A stretch of 64,000 nt of DNA from Clostridiaceae bacterium Marseille-Q4145 (GCA_018223365.1 JAGTTP010000001.1:930001-994000), one strand, 5' to 3'; counted from the first letter of the stretch, positions 43,810 through 51,664 are shown. The notes: generated from the sequence alone by a model not told the origin. Program-made: numbers and translations.

Positions 43810-43857
43810 AGAGCCGATGAAATTGTGGAACAATTCACGAATCATCGGCTCTTTTTG
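43810..43857 (+). terminator. Terminator after the KTR gene
   Basis: Perfect 11-bp stem AGAGCCGATGA (43810-43820) / TCATCGGCTCT (43842-43852) with an inner AATTG/CAATT (43821-43825/43831-43835), then TTTTTG. It ends the tet(O)-KTR unit. Confidence 0.92.
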
Positions 43858-43934
43858 TTTCGTATTTGAAAGAACAAACTCACCAAATAAAAAAAACGAT
43901 ATTCGGGTGGGTTATTTTGTTATACCCTAAATTA

Positions 43935-43972
43935 CCCTCTGAATTTGTTTTTAAATTTGGAGGGATTTTTTT
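43935..43972 (+). terminator. Hairpin with T-tract that contains a ribosome-binding site
   Basis: A 12-bp stem CCCTCTGAATTT (43935-43946) / AAATTTGGAGGG (43953-43964, two G-T pairs), followed by ATTTTTTT. The right arm contains GGAGGG, 8 nt before an ATG at 43973. It can act as a terminator and also hide that site. Confidence 0.75.
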
Positions 43973-44101
43973 ATGTCCTTTTTTCGGGCAGTTATCTATC
44001 TGCTCATACGAAGCAAAATTTATCAATACATAGCATATCAGAGAACGGCAGGAAACCAGTTAAAAAAATTTCTGCCTATGCAACGGTACTTCCTGCCTTG
44101 A
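43973..44101 (+). CDS. Possible 42-aa leader or small protein
   Basis: The frame reads MSFFRAVIYLLIRSKIYQYI and ends at TGA 44101, basic and hydrophobic. Its ribosome site lies in the arm of the preceding hairpin, as for regulated leader peptides. I recognise no family. A longer overlapping frame (43945-44298) has no ribosome site. It may regulate the downstream sigma factor gene. Confidence 0.35.
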   Translation: MSFFRAVIYLLIRSKIYQYIAYQRTAGNQLKKFLPMQRYFLP

Positions 44102-44291
44102 AAGTAGAAGTACAATCTCCATACAATAGAATTACTATTTCCTATAACCGTAAAGGTCACAGAGCCTTTGCGGTTTTTCTTTTGTCGATTTTTGTTGGAA
44201 AGTGCCGTAGGGCTGTTTCTGATATGCGGTGTCGTTCTCCGCCTCTCCATCTGGATTTTTTACATTTCAAAAATTCAGATGGGAGGTATTT

Positions 44292-44804
44292 ATGGTGAAA
44301 TATGCACCAAGAAAGGTATTTATCAAAGAAAGCGGCAGATATGTGGAACTGTCCTACATGGATTTCTGCCGCCGCAGGGAATCCGACCAGACCTACATGG
44401 ACAAGCTGTTTATTCCCGTTCAAGGCTGTCTGCTTGAAGTCGTGAGGGAGCAATACACGGACTTCTACCGAGATAAGGAACGGTGGCGTTATCTGAAAAA
44501 ATTAGATACGAAGAACAGCTTGCTTTCTCTGGATGGATTTACGGACAGCGAGGGGAAGCCTTTAGACTTTATCGCTGATGAAGCGGCGGACATTGCGGAA
44601 ACCGTTGTCAATGCGGTTATGGTGGACAGGCTGAAAGCCGCCCTGCCTTTGCTGTCGGATAGTGAACAGGAATTGATACAGGCAATCTTTTTTGACGGAC
44701 TTTCTGAGCGTGAAGTCGGGGCGAGGTTCGGCATAACCCAGAGCGTTGTGAACAAACGCAAAGCCAGAATCCTAAGAAAACTAAGAAAGATAATAGAAAA
44801 TTAA
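44292..44804 (+). CDS. Sigma-70-family factor of the transposon
   Basis: A 170-aa protein from ATG 44292 (GGGAGG upstream) with a C-terminal region-4 HTH: LPLLSDSEQELIQAIFFDGL and SEREVGARFGITQSVVNKRK. It resembles the small sigma-like proteins common in conjugative elements of Clostridia. It may direct transcription of mobility genes; region 2 is not obvious. A terminator follows at 44821. Confidence 0.82.
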   Translation: MVKYAPRKVFIKESGRYVELSYMDFCRRRESDQTYMDKLFIPVQGCLLEVVREQYTDFYRDKERWRYLKKLDTKNSLLSLDGFTDSEGKPLDFIADEAADIAETVVNAVMVDRLKAALPLLSDSEQELIQAIFFDGLSEREVGARFGITQSVVNKRKARILRKLRKIIEN

Positions 44805-44820
44805 AATTTAAGGCGTTCAG

Positions 44821-44859
44821 CCCCCTTGTTTTTTCCTTTGGGAAAATGAGGGGGTTTTT
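44821..44859 (+). terminator. Terminator after the sigma factor gene
   Basis: A long stem from CCCCCTTGTTTTTTCC (44821-44836) to GGAAAATGAGGGGG (44841-44854), followed by TTTTTC. The 4-nt loop is TTTG. Confidence 0.85.
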
Positions 44860-44899
44860 CTCTGCCCTCTCAATCAATTCTGATTGGAGGAAAAGAAGC

Positions 44900-45343
44900 A
44901 TGGCATATAACCACGGACGGGAGGACAGGAAATGGCGTATCTGGAAAGAAGCGGAGGAAAAGCTGCTGCGTGAGTGCGGCGTTGATGAAGCGACCATTGA
45001 GCAGATACGCATTGCGGACAGGGCAGACTTCAATTCCAACAGGCGGTTTTACCGATGGACGAATGATGTGGGCCGCGAGGTGGCTGAAAGAACCTATGAA
45101 CGCCACTGTTTCTTTACCGAGCAGCTTATCGCCGCAGGCGTTGACCCCAGGACTGCGGAGGCTGACGCCTGCCGGATTGAACACATCATCAGCGATGAGA
45201 GCTTTTCACGGCTGAAAGAGGCAGCCGCCATGAAAGAACTTGTCCGCCGACAAATTCAGACTGTATTTGCACTGCTGTCAAAAAAAGCCCAGCCACCGAA
45301 CAGCCCCCGTCTGGCAGCCGGTGCGAAAATTGTCACAATGTAA
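44900..45343 (+). pseudogene. Chimera: transposon protein N-terminus plus DtxR 3' half
   Basis: A 147-aa frame (GGAGG before ATG 44900). Residues 1-57 (MAYNHGREDRKWRIWKEAEE, NSNRRFYRWTNDVG) are a transposon protein that normally follows the sigma factor. Residues about 58-110 (REVAERTYERHCFFTEQLIA, EADACRIEHIISDESF) are the dimer/metal-binding half of the DtxR regulator whose 5' half is at 40669. The join falls on a DVGR shared by both genes. The last about 37 residues are of unclear origin. Confidence 0.8.
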
Positions 45344-45361
45344 CTGAATACCGTATTTTTT

Positions 45362-45481
45362 GCGCTCGAGTAGCTTTCTGCTGTCTGGGCGCTTTTTTAT
45401 ATTTCCGAGTTTAATTCGGGCCATGTTGGCCCGAAGCTGGGGAAAGCTCAAAGAGCGGCACCTTCCGGGGTGCCGTTTTTT
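45362..45481 (+). terminator. Two terminators before tnpW
   Basis: First, GCGC...GCGC (about 45360-45390) followed by TTTTTT. Second, CGGCACC (45456-45462) / GGTGCCG (45469-45475) with a 6-nt loop followed by TTTTTT. They close the chimeric gene's transcript; the second lies 70 bp before tnpW. Confidence 0.75.
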
Positions 45482-45550
45482 GACGTTTCCCCATTCGGAC
45501 AAGAGGGAGACTGGTCGGCATTAACCTATACTGGAAAAGGGAGGTTTTCA

Positions 45551-45727
45551 ATGGTTCAAGCTGTTACATACCAAAGCGACAAGCAATCTGTTTATTTTCA
45601 AGGCAAGCTCATTGTGCTGGAAAACCTGACGCCGGTACTCTCCCCGGAGGAAAAGAAGAAACGAAAAAGAGAAATCGAAAATAACCCGTACGATATATTC
45701 AGCAAATACGGGGACAGGTTTCGCTAA
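45551..45727 (+). CDS. Transposon-encoded protein TnpW
   Basis: A 58-aa protein: MVQAVTYQSDKQSVYFQGKL, a PVLSPEEKKKRKREIE stretch and YDIFSKYG near the end, matching TnpW of TnpX-type transposons. The ATG at 45551 follows GGGAGG. In its relatives it precedes the large serine recombinase, as here. Function unknown. Confidence 0.82.
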   Translation: MVQAVTYQSDKQSVYFQGKLIVLENLTPVLSPEEKKKRKREIENNPYDIFSKYGDRFR

Positions 45728-45739
45728 TCAATCGCAACA

Positions 45740-45768
45740 TTGTTGTCCGGGGCTGCTAATGGTATAAT
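45740..45768 (+). promoter_or_regulatory. Promoter of the recombinase remnant
   Basis: Extended -10 TGGTATAAT (45760-45768) with a weak -35 TTGTTG (45740-45745) at 17 bp. It precedes the truncated serine recombinase by about 47 bp. Confidence 0.6.
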
Positions 45769-45815
45769 ATAGTTGTAAGGTTGGTAGCTCAATTCCATAC
45801 GGAAAGGAGCCCAAT

Positions 45816-46061
45816 ATGGACATTATCAGAGAAGATTGTATTTACGCAAGGCAGTCAGTAGACCGAAAGGACAGTATCAGCATTGAAAGCCAGATTGACT
45901 TTTGCAAGTACGAACTGAAAGGCGGGAGCTGTAAGGTATTCAAGGATAAAGAGGATTGCTCAACACAGGAGGATATTTTCAATTACCCTCAAAATGATAA
46001 AAGCGAGACAGCGGAAAATCCGTTGCCTCATTTCAGTATTATGACAATTAAAAGTGTATAG
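45816..46061 (+). pseudogene. TnpX-like large serine recombinase, N-terminal fragment
   Basis: The frame from ATG 45816 starts MDIIREDCIYARQSVDRKDS and SIESQIDFCKYELKGG, containing the YARxS catalytic-serine motif (Ser about 14) of large serine recombinases. Similarity stops near residue 44, and the rest is the 104-bp direct repeat read as protein. More than 600 residues of a normal TnpX are missing, so the transposon cannot move itself. Confidence 0.85.
45948..46051 (+). repeat. 104-bp direct repeat, left copy
   Basis: It matches 47097-47200 at 102 of 104 bases (differences in GAGACA/GAGGCA and CATTTC/CATATC). Near its end it contains a hairpin, GRCAGCGGA / TCCGTTGCC, usable as a terminator. 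The left copy is fused to the recombinase fragment. The two copies bracket a 1045-bp segment. Confidence 0.92.
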
Positions 46062-46106
46062 GCTTAAAAGGGAAAGTGCCCTTTTGGGCCTTTTTAATTT
46101 AAAATA

Positions 46107-46629
46107 GTTCTAAAGAACAAGTTGACAATCTGTAGATTCTGTATGTTTTAAAGATCAATCGTTATACTAATTTTAGACCGAATTATCGTTCTAAAGGAGG
46201 TGTCACAATGGATTTAAAGGCGGTTGGTCAGAGAATAAAAGCTGCAAGGGAAGCTAAGAATCTTACACAAGAAGAATTGGCAGCACTGGTAAACTTGAGT
46301 CCAACTCATGTAAGTGTTATAGAGAGAGGACTGAAAGTAACAAAACTTGATACTTTTATTGCGATTGCAAATGCATTAGATGTTTCAGCAGATACACTAT
46401 TGATTGATGTTGTGACACATTCGGTTAGCGGCGTTACGAATGAATTATCTGAAATGATAGAGAAACTACCTAAAGAAAAGCAACAGAGAATTATCAATGC
46501 AGTGAGAGCATTGGTGGAATAAATACGTGAATAAGAAGATGGAAGGGCTTATTGCTCTTCTTTTTTATTTGGTTTAACGTGAAAATATGATATAGTAGTT
46601 CTAAAGACTTATATATAATTCTAAGGAAC
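46107..46629. promoter_or_regulatory. Operator-like repeats of the XRE/membrane-protein module
   Basis: GTTCTAAAGAAC (46107-46118, palindrome) is followed at once by TTGACA (46122-46127). Related sequences lie at 46188-46197 (over the ribosome site of the regulator), 46598-46608 and 46618-46629 (just before the second gene). All share RTTCTAARGRAC. The position before both genes suggests regulation of both by the XRE protein. Confidence 0.65.
46208..46522 (+). CDS. XRE-family transcriptional regulator
   Basis: A 104-aa regulator with an N-terminal HTH (IKAAREAKNLTQEELAALVN, SPTHVSVIERGLKVTKLDT) and a C-terminal helix region. AAAGGAGG precedes the ATG. It is AT-rich and lies between the 104-bp direct repeats, separate in composition from the GC-richer transposon. 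It likely controls itself and the next gene through the RTTCTAARGRAC sites. Confidence 0.88.
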   Translation: MDLKAVGQRIKAAREAKNLTQEELAALVNLSPTHVSVIERGLKVTKLDTFIAIANALDVSADTLLIDVVTHSVSGVTNELSEMIEKLPKEKQQRIINAVRALVE

Positions 46630-46637
46630 TTGATAAA

Positions 46638-47066
46638 ATGAAGAAAAAAAATATAACACTTGTATTTGTTGCTATCGTTTTTTCGATTATTGTTGGAATG
46701 ATAATTGGGAAAAGCTTATTAAAGCATAAAGAAGGTGAGCCAGATGTAGTTGGCAGTTTTTCTATGAATAGAGATGAGAATCTTACAGTAGTTGCTAACA
46801 GAAAAAATATTTCTGATAAAGAAGCATTTACAAGACTGCTTTTAAAAATGTACAAAGAGAATTCATTTCATTCAATAAAATTTTCTACAGATCATGGATA
46901 TGCAACCAGCCTTGATATGACCGTATATTCTTGGAAAGAAGATATCGAAAATGGAAAATCCATTATGCAGATAGAATTTAGACCGATTGAATATGGAAAA
47001 GATTATGATATTGTTCATAATCCGGATAAATATGTGCTTTTTATCGATGGAACAGAAATAAAATGA
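46638..47066 (+). CDS. Single-span exported protein of the XRE module
   Basis: A 142-aa protein with a basic start (MKKKNITLVFVAIVFSIIVG) and one membrane segment (about 6-27), not followed by a lipobox. The rest is an extracytoplasmic domain with RDENLTVVANRKNISDKEAF and a lysine/glutamate-rich middle. No family is recognised. With the regulator it forms a two-gene module between direct repeats; a function in envelope stress or immunity is possible but untested. Confidence 0.7.
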   Translation: MKKKNITLVFVAIVFSIIVGMIIGKSLLKHKEGEPDVVGSFSMNRDENLTVVANRKNISDKEAFTRLLLKMYKENSFHSIKFSTDHGYATSLDMTVYSWKEDIENGKSIMQIEFRPIEYGKDYDIVHNPDKYVLFIDGTEIK

Positions 47067-47096
47067 AATATATAGATATGCAGATAAAGCGCAGAA

Positions 47097-47200
47097 AAAG
47101 AGGATTGCTCAACACAGGAGGATATTTTCAATTACCCTCAAAATGATAAAAGCGAGGCAGCGGAAAATCCGTTGCCTCATATCAGTATTATGACAATTAA
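47097..47200 (+). repeat. 104-bp direct repeat, right copy
   Basis: Right copy of the repeat at 45948 (102/104 identical). The 200 bp after it, up to the thioesterase chimera, holds no convincing gene. A minus-strand frame ending near 47203 (REYEAAEYWRYELGAELD) looks like the tail of a lost gene. Confidence 0.92.
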
Positions 47201-47411
47201 TCTAGTTCCGCCCCTAACTCATACCTCCAATACTCCGCCGCCTCATATTCCCTAGGTTCTGAGAGTATCCTGCATGAGGTCAGTCTGGTTGAGGGAATGA
47301 AAGAACTTATGCCCGTTTATTGTGTAATAGGCAAAATTCCAGCGGTTCGGAATATTTCGAACAAAATAATAGTTTTGAAGAAACGCGGCTGATACTGAGG
47401 AGATGATACAG

Positions 47412-48704
47412 ATGCAGAAAAAGCATTTTGAAGTGGAAACAGATGGATTTTATGGTGCATATTGGAAATGTAAAACCAACTCAGACTGTGCAATGATTGC
47501 AATGATCGGAGATGATTCAGAGGATTATCTGGCACGGACATCCGTGAAATGGTTACATAAACTCGGTGTGAATGTGATGACAATGTCACCGGCAAAAAAG
47601 GATTATGGACATCATAATTATCCGCTAGAACGTATAGAGAAAGCTATCAGTTGGTTAAAAACACATGGTAATCAGAAGATAGGAATTGTCGGGGCATCTA
47701 CTACAGGAACACTTGCTTTAACTGCCGCTTCTTATTTTGAAGATCTTACATTGACAATAGGCCTGACACCGAGTGACTTTATCTGGCAGGGGTTTATGCA
47801 GGGCAAAAAAGATGGATGTAAGGAATGGCCGATTGAGGGCGAATCACTTTTCTCTTATAAAGGAGAACCTCTTCCATATATGCCGTTTTGTTATAAACAT
47901 CCAGATTACTGGCATGTGATTGATGAAGAAACAAAGCGGACCGGTGATATGCTTAATTCGAGAAAACTGTTTGATGATTCAGAGGCAACTCATCCAATTA
48001 CGGAAGAAGAAATAATTAAGATTGAAAAAATTCATGGGACATTATTGCTGATTGGCGCTGAAGATGATGTGTTGTGGGATACTGCAAAATATATACGCCG
48101 TATGGAGCAGCGTATGGAAGCTGTTATTGTCGATTACTGGAAACGAATACCAAAAGAATCTTTTCAGAACTGGTATAAAAGCCAGTCCCGGTATCGAACA
48201 AAGGAAGACAGAGAAAAAGACGCTCTTCTGGAAGATGCAACAATTACGATGCCTGAGATGGCACAGCTGCTTGGAACAACCAGAAGCGCAGTATATACAA
48301 TTCTTGATAATCCAAAGTATAGTCATTTTTTTGAATTCATTGTGATTGCAGAAAAGAAAAGGATCACAAAAGAGAGTTTTCAAAAATTCCTGGAAGGTCA
48401 GGATCGGTATAAGCTGGATCCATCGAATGATTATGAAGAACTTGCACAGGAACAGAATATTGCCCTGGCTAATTTCCGGCGGAAGAAATTATCACAGACC
48501 GGAATACGAGGAAGCAATGGAAATATAAAGTATCTTACTTTTGATGAAGCTTCCTATCTGGCAAAGGTCAGCAGAAGCATGATCAACAAGTGGGCGGATA
48601 CAGGAAAGTTCACCGTAATAAAAGTTGGCAGTCGAGTTAGGATCCGTCGGGATGAATTTGAGGACTGGATGGAGCAAAGAGATTTGGAAAGGAGTATGCA
48701 ATAA
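47412..48704 (+). CDS. Chimera: acyl-CoA thioesterase-like domain fused to an excisionase-type HTH protein
   Basis: A 430-aa frame from ATG 47412 (GAGGAG 9 nt upstream). Residues 1-228 resemble the BAAT-type acyl-CoA thioester hydrolase fold, with nucleophile GASTTG (about 97) and an acidic GAEDDVLWDT; the final strand with the catalytic His is absent. From about 233 (VIVDYWKRIPKESFQNWY) it is an element protein ending in an excisionase-type HTH (YLTFDEASYLAKVSRSMINK). That part normally starts its own gene just before the integrase, as here. A recombination joint, possibly still giving a working excisionase. Confidence 0.72.
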   Translation: MQKKHFEVETDGFYGAYWKCKTNSDCAMIAMIGDDSEDYLARTSVKWLHKLGVNVMTMSPAKKDYGHHNYPLERIEKAISWLKTHGNQKIGIVGASTTGTLALTAASYFEDLTLTIGLTPSDFIWQGFMQGKKDGCKEWPIEGESLFSYKGEPLPYMPFCYKHPDYWHVIDEETKRTGDMLNSRKLFDDSEATHPITEEEIIKIEKIHGTLLLIGAEDDVLWDTAKYIRRMEQRMEAVIVDYWKRIPKESFQNWYKSQSRYRTKEDREKDALLEDATITMPEMAQLLGTTRSAVYTILDNPKYSHFFEFIVIAEKKRITKESFQKFLEGQDRYKLDPSNDYEELAQEQNIALANFRRKKLSQTGIRGSNGNIKYLTFDEASYLAKVSRSMINKWADTGKFTVIKVGSRVRIRRDEFEDWMEQRDLERSMQ

Positions 48705-48705
48705 T

Positions 48706-49604
48706 ATGGCATCAATAAGAGAACGAAACGGAAAATTTAATGTGATCTATTCTTATACGAATGAAAAAGGTGAGAGGAAACAGAAATGGGAAACCTATGA
48801 AACGAAAGCCGAAGCAAAGAGAAGAAAAAAAGAAATTGAATATAAAAAAGAGATGGGATCATTTGTCGTTCGTAAATGCAAAACACTGGATGAGCTTATT
48901 ACAGAGTATGTTGCACTTTATGGAAAAGAAAACTGGGCGCTTTCTACATATGAAGGAAATGTCTCTCTTATCAATAACTATATTCTTCCAATTATTGGTG
49001 ATACGAAACTTTCAGAGATCAATACCCGATTCATCGAAAGATATTATCAGAGTCTTTTGAAGAGACGTGCAGTTATCAATCCATTGAATAAAACCAGTCG
49101 AAATGAATTTGTATCGTCCAGTACGGTCAGGGATGTTAATAAGCTGCTCAGGAACTGTTTCGAACAGGCAGTAAAATGGGAGTTGATGGAGAAGAATCCC
49201 TGTACTCATGCGACTGTACCAAAACATAAATCCCAAGCCGTAAAGTGGGAAATGATGGACAAGAACCCGGCAATAGATGCAACACTTCCGAAGTACAAAG
49301 CAGAAGAACGGGAAATGTGGACAGCGGAAATGCTGATGCAGGCGATTGATTCATGTGAAAACAAATGGCTAAAAGTTGCATTTTATCTGGCTTTTGCGGC
49401 GACCGTCCGTATCGGTGAGCTTCTTGGACTAACCTGGGATTGTGTAGATGTATCGGAGGAGGCCATTGCTGAAAACCGGGCCTATATCTTTATTAATAAA
49501 CAGGTGGAGAAGGTGTGGATGCGGACCTTTTGATGAAGGTTCTGGGAAATCCGGAGATGGCGGCGTTGCTGACGAGTCTGGCGAAGAGCTTGAAAGCTGA
49601 ATAA
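48706..49604 (+). pseudogene. Tyrosine-type integrase, truncated and frameshifted
   Basis: The frame from ATG 48706 (MASIRERNGKFNVIYSYTNE) has the AP2-like arm-binding and SAM-like domains and the first catalytic Arg (VRIGELLGLTW, about 248). It then stops at 49533; the second Arg box, His and the Tyr nucleophile are absent. The end in the next frame (NPEMAALLTSLAKS, to 49604) also occurs at 54775. The block QAVKWE-M-KNP occurs twice in tandem (about 49165-49300), which intact relatives carry once. Confidence 0.8.
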
Positions 49605-49629
49605 AAATATAATAATGGAAATAGAACAG

Positions 49630-49673
49630 AGTCTACTGGCATTAGGAGAAATCCAGATGTGGGTGGACTTTTT
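49630..49673 (+). terminator. Terminator after the integrase remnant
   Basis: AGTCTAC (49630-49636) / GTGGACT (49663-49669, one G-T pair), inner TGG/CCA, then TTTTT. The loop (GGCATTAGGAGAAATCC) resembles that of the terminator at 54840, behind the second copy of the same tail. Confidence 0.75.
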
Positions 49674-49720
49674 GTAATGGAAAATAATGTACATAAGATA
49701 TATTTAAAGTTATAATTAAG

Positions 49721-50005
49721 GTAAATGCAATTTCAGGTGAATCTGAGGAAGAAAGTGTTAGTCAGTTCTTTCACATTCTTGGATCTGTGGATCAGCAACG
49801 TGGATGTTGCGAAGTGACTGATGGAAAATATGAAATCACATTGTATACATCTTGTTGTAATGTTATTAAAGGTATCTATTATTATAATACTTATGAAAAT
49901 CATCAGATCAGTGCGGTAGATATGCATGCAGAGGATCTGGAAAGTAATAAATTGATTTGTTATCCAGTAATTCAAGGGGAACGAATCAATTATCAAAATA
50001 AATAG
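49721..50005 (+). pseudogene. Bile salt hydrolase (choloylglycine hydrolase) C-terminal fragment
   Basis: Only the last about 95 codons remain: ESVSQFFHILGSVDQQRGCC, YEITLYTSCCNVIKGIYYY and AVDMHAEDLES match the C-terminus of choloylglycine hydrolases. The N-terminal nucleophile Cys2 and most of the fold are missing, so no activity is possible. The joint lies about 100 bp after the integrase terminator, consistent with deletion of chromosomal DNA at the element edge. Confidence 0.82.
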
Positions 50006-50050
50006 TATTTTGAATATAGAGCTGACGTAGAAAGAAGAGGTGGAATACAT

Positions 50051-51610
50051 ATGAAGCAAGATACCTTAGAAGGAAAAACAAAAACAAAAAATGGAATAAA
50101 ACGATTGTGCTTTTCCATAATCTGTATTTTTCTTGAAGTGATTTTTATTATTACTATCGTAACGCGCTTGAATGAATATGCAGAAATCATAAATTTATTT
50201 ACCAGAATTTTAAGTGGAATCTTAGTTTTGAGATTGTATGCGTCAGATAAGACATCTTCTATGAAAATGCCTTGGGTCATTTTAATTCTGATTTTCCCAA
50301 TTATGGGTGTAGGTCTGTATTTATTGATTGGCTTGAATGGTGGCACGCATAAAATGCGTGAGCGATATGCAGAAATTGATAGCAAATTGTTACCAATGCT
50401 TCCAGACAATCAGGAGTGTTTAAGCAGAATAAAAGAAAAGATTCCGAAAGCAGGAAATATTGCAAGTTACATACAAAGAAATTCGTGGTATCCAATCTAT
50501 CAGAATACGGATATCAAGTATTTTGATGAAGCAGTGAAGGGATTAGAGGCACAGCTTGAAGAACTTGCAAAAGCACAAAAGTTTATCTTCATGGAATATC
50601 ATGCGATAGAAGATGCTGAAGCTTGGCATAAGATTCAAGATGTTCTGGAAGAGAGAGTAAAAGCCGGTGTGGAAGTCAGGGTATTCTATGATGATATGGG
50701 GTCTATAGGTTTTATTAACACAGATTTTGTAAAAAAGATGGAGAGTATAGGAATTCATTGTCGTGTATTCAATCCATTTGTGCCAGGCTTAAATCTATTT
50801 TTGAACAATCGTGATCACAGAAAAATAACAGTAATTGATGGAAAAGTTGGATTTACAGGTGGATATAATCTTGCAAATGAATACTTTAATTATACGCATC
50901 CGTATGGGCAGTGGAAAGATACCGGTATTCGTTTAGAAGGAGATGCTGTTCAGTCGCTTACAGTGACATTTTTAGAAATGTGGAATGCTGTTAGTGAAAA
51001 AGCTACGAATGATACTGATTTTAGTAAATACATTATTCATTACAATTATAAAGCACAGCAAACAGGTTTTGTTCAGCCTTATGCAGACAGTCCTATGGAT
51101 AATGAGCAGGTCGGAGAAGAAGTTTATATCAGTATGATAAATAAGGCCGAAAATTACTGTTGGTTTATGACACCGTATCTAATTATAACAGACGAAATGA
51201 CACATGCGTTATGTCTGGCTGCTAAGCGAGGGGTAGACGTAAGAATTATCACACCAGGAATTCCTGATAAAAAATTCATTTATAATATAACTCGCTCTTT
51301 TTATCATGGATTGGTTAAACATGGAGTGCGAGTTTATGAATGGACACCAGGATTTTGCCATGCGAAAATGAGTATAGTGGATGACTGTATGGCAACCTGT
51401 GGAACAATCAATCTGGATTATAGAAGCTTATATCATCATTTTGAAAACGGCTGTTTTATGGCAGATTGTCAGGCAGTTGTGGAAATTAAAAATGATCTGA
51501 TAAGAACGATGGGAGAATGTCGTGATGTAACAGATCAATATTGTACTGGGCGCAGTGCATATTTGCGACTGGGACAATTATTTATGAGATTATTTGCTGA
51601 ATTGTTATAA
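50051..51610 (+). CDS. cls: Cardiolipin synthase
   Basis: Membrane enzyme joining two phosphatidylglycerols, 519 aa. Two N-terminal membrane segments (about 20-80) are followed by two phospholipase-D motifs: HRKITVIDGKVGFTGGYN (about 257) and HAKMSIVDDCMATCGTINLD (about 440), each with its HxK(x)4D. AGAGGTG precedes the ATG. A strong terminator follows. It appears intact. Confidence 0.93.
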   Translation: MKQDTLEGKTKTKNGIKRLCFSIICIFLEVIFIITIVTRLNEYAEIINLFTRILSGILVLRLYASDKTSSMKMPWVILILIFPIMGVGLYLLIGLNGGTHKMRERYAEIDSKLLPMLPDNQECLSRIKEKIPKAGNIASYIQRNSWYPIYQNTDIKYFDEAVKGLEAQLEELAKAQKFIFMEYHAIEDAEAWHKIQDVLEERVKAGVEVRVFYDDMGSIGFINTDFVKKMESIGIHCRVFNPFVPGLNLFLNNRDHRKITVIDGKVGFTGGYNLANEYFNYTHPYGQWKDTGIRLEGDAVQSLTVTFLEMWNAVSEKATNDTDFSKYIIHYNYKAQQTGFVQPYADSPMDNEQVGEEVYISMINKAENYCWFMTPYLIITDEMTHALCLAAKRGVDVRIITPGIPDKKFIYNITRSFYHGLVKHGVRVYEWTPGFCHAKMSIVDDCMATCGTINLDYRSLYHHFENGCFMADCQAVVEIKNDLIRTMGECRDVTDQYCTGRSAYLRLGQLFMRLFAELL

Positions 51611-51621
51611 GAATTTAGTGA

Positions 51622-51664
51622 AACGACCTTTCAAAAAATAGTTGATTTTGAGAGGTCGTTTTTG
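51622..51664 (+). terminator. Terminator after cls
   Basis: AACGACCTTTCAAAA pairs with TTTTGAGAGGTCGTT (one mismatch) around a short loop and is followed by TTTTG. It lies 10 nt past the cls stop. Confidence 0.85.

Larger units (their letters stand above)
32827..46051. mobile_element. TnpV/TnpW/TnpX-type transposon with ABC-transporter and tet(O) cargo
   Basis: The segment is bounded by a TnpV fragment on the left and by TnpW plus a truncated TnpX-like serine recombinase on the right. Cargo is AraC, ECF and ABC transporters and DtxR, of higher GC than the flanks. A second segment (about 40862-45068) with its own TnpV, tet(O), a Cys-rich KTR protein and a sigma factor has been placed inside the DtxR gene. 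Exact ends were not identified. Confidence 0.65.
21400..49604. mobile_element. Composite, degraded integrative element behind tRNA-Arg
   Basis: Between the tRNA and the truncated integrase lie a plasmid-type par-rep module, phage-like regulators, a TnpV/TnpW/TnpX-type transposon with tet(O), and an excisionase-like gene followed by an integrase. That order is typical of integrative elements of Clostridia. No relaxase, coupling protein or VirB4 is seen, and the integrase and serine recombinase are broken, so the island looks fixed or dependent on a helper. The left edge (21400) is inferred from the tRNA and the right edge from the integrase, so both are approximate. Confidence 0.7.

Noticed and set aside
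43945..44298. 117-codon frame across the KTR-sigma gap.
   Set aside because: It has no ribosome site, overlaps a terminator hairpin and continues into the sigma gene in another frame.
47296..47389. 31-codon frame MKELMPVYCVIGKIPAVRNI and following.
   Set aside because: It is short, lacks a clear ribosome site and lies in a patch of mixed remnants after the right direct repeat.
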